This document shows positions 5,208 to 5,379 of a stretch of DNA of 5,379 bases, piece after piece. Position 1 is the first letter of the stretch. The number at the start of each line of letters is the position of its first letter. Source of the DNA: Nitrospira sp. ST-bin4 (GTDB lineage Bacteria; Nitrospirota; Nitrospiria; Nitrospirales; Nitrospiraceae); contig MSXM01000069.1 in the NCBI GenBank assembly GCA_002083565.1, positions 2,081 to 7,459 of the forward strand. Reading direction: 5' to 3'. The notes below the pieces were generated by a model, which was not told where the DNA came from, did not search any database, and saw only the letters and a list, made by a program, of their open reading frames with translations. The position numbers and the translations under genes are program-made.

Positions 5208-5379
5208 CGCGGATGTTTTCCTTTCCAATGACACAGGTCGTACAACGCGCAGTTCTCGCATTTCGGGGAACGTGCCAGGCACACATACCGGCCATGGAGC
5301 AGGAGGCGTTGCGCCAAGCCGGTCCACTGGTTCCGGGGAAAGGCCTGTTGCAGATCCAGCTCGATACGCTCGGGGTCGT
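5204..5379 (-). CDS. nth: Endonuclease III, C-terminal fragment (5' end outside window)
   Basis: Only the last 57 codons are present; the gene is cut by the window edge, not visibly broken. Endonuclease III is a base-excision-repair DNA glycosylase/AP lyase that removes oxidised pyrimidines. The fragment shows the family's C-terminal signature: a helix with the LLLHGRYVC segment, followed by four cysteines spaced C-x6-C-x2-C-x5-C (residues 33, 40, 43 and 49 of the fragment), which matches the [4Fe-4S] cluster loop of E. coli Nth. The catalytic HhH motif, Lys and Asp would lie upstream, outside the window. A MutY-type glycosylase shares this cluster, but MutY normally carries a further C-terminal domain after it, whereas this protein stops eight residues after the last Cys. 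The stop TGA overlaps the yicC start as ATGA, so the two are probably co-transcribed. Confidence 0.9.
   Translation of the reverse strand, partial: DPERIELDLQQAFPRNQWTGLAQRLLLHGRYVCLARSPKCENCALYDLCHWKGKHPR

Noticed and set aside
5208..5327. 40-codon N-terminal extension of yicC
   Set aside because: These bases encode the end of nth in a different frame, including its four cluster cysteines, and the family start is MITSMTGFG at 5207.
1..5379. Defence system, mobile element, CRISPR array or other undescribed system
   Set aside because: All long frames are explained by core genes or their shadows. No direct repeats, integrase, transposase or atypical composition was seen.

Overview
This window is a compact block of bacterial housekeeping genes. 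Every gene I can support lies on the minus strand, so transcription runs from high to low coordinates. In that order the genes are: the C-terminal end of endonuclease III (nth, cut by the window edge), yicC (endoribonuclease family), gmk (guanylate kinase), rpoZ (RNA polymerase omega), coaBC (bifunctional coenzyme A enzyme), a soluble three-repeat TPR protein of unknown function, aroQ (type II 3-dehydroquinase) and efp (elongation factor P). A short, unrecognised reading frame may begin at the very end, overlapping the efp stop.

Two transcription units are suggested. From nth to the TPR gene the spacing is tight. There are two 4-base ATGA stop/start overlaps (nth/yicC and yicC/gmk), then gaps of 25, 15 and 8 bases, with no terminator seen between genes. 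This looks like one operon. A 113-base gap after the TPR gene is the only sizeable non-coding stretch. It holds a convincing sigma-70-type promoter with an extended -10, so aroQ-efp is probably a second unit. No gene-free stretch exceeds 300 bases.

The set mixes nucleic-acid upkeep (Nth, YicC), nucleotide supply (Gmk), transcription (RpoZ), cofactor synthesis (CoaBC), aromatic amino-acid precursor synthesis (AroQ) and translation (EF-P). These are growth-linked core functions rather than one pathway. The yicC-gmk-rpoZ-coaBC order is a known conserved arrangement in many bacteria. I see no mobile element, tRNA, rRNA, CRISPR or defence gene.

The organism is a Gram-negative-like bacterium with moderately GC-rich DNA, frequent use of GTG/TTG starts and good Shine-Dalgarno sites. 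Gene order and protein style suggest Nitrospira (Nitrospirota) or a related deep-branching lineage. This is an inference from memory, not a database match. The most notable point is the CoaBC decarboxylase active site, where two normally conserved residues are replaced (Asn to Asp and Cys to Ser). I do not see a previously undescribed system here.
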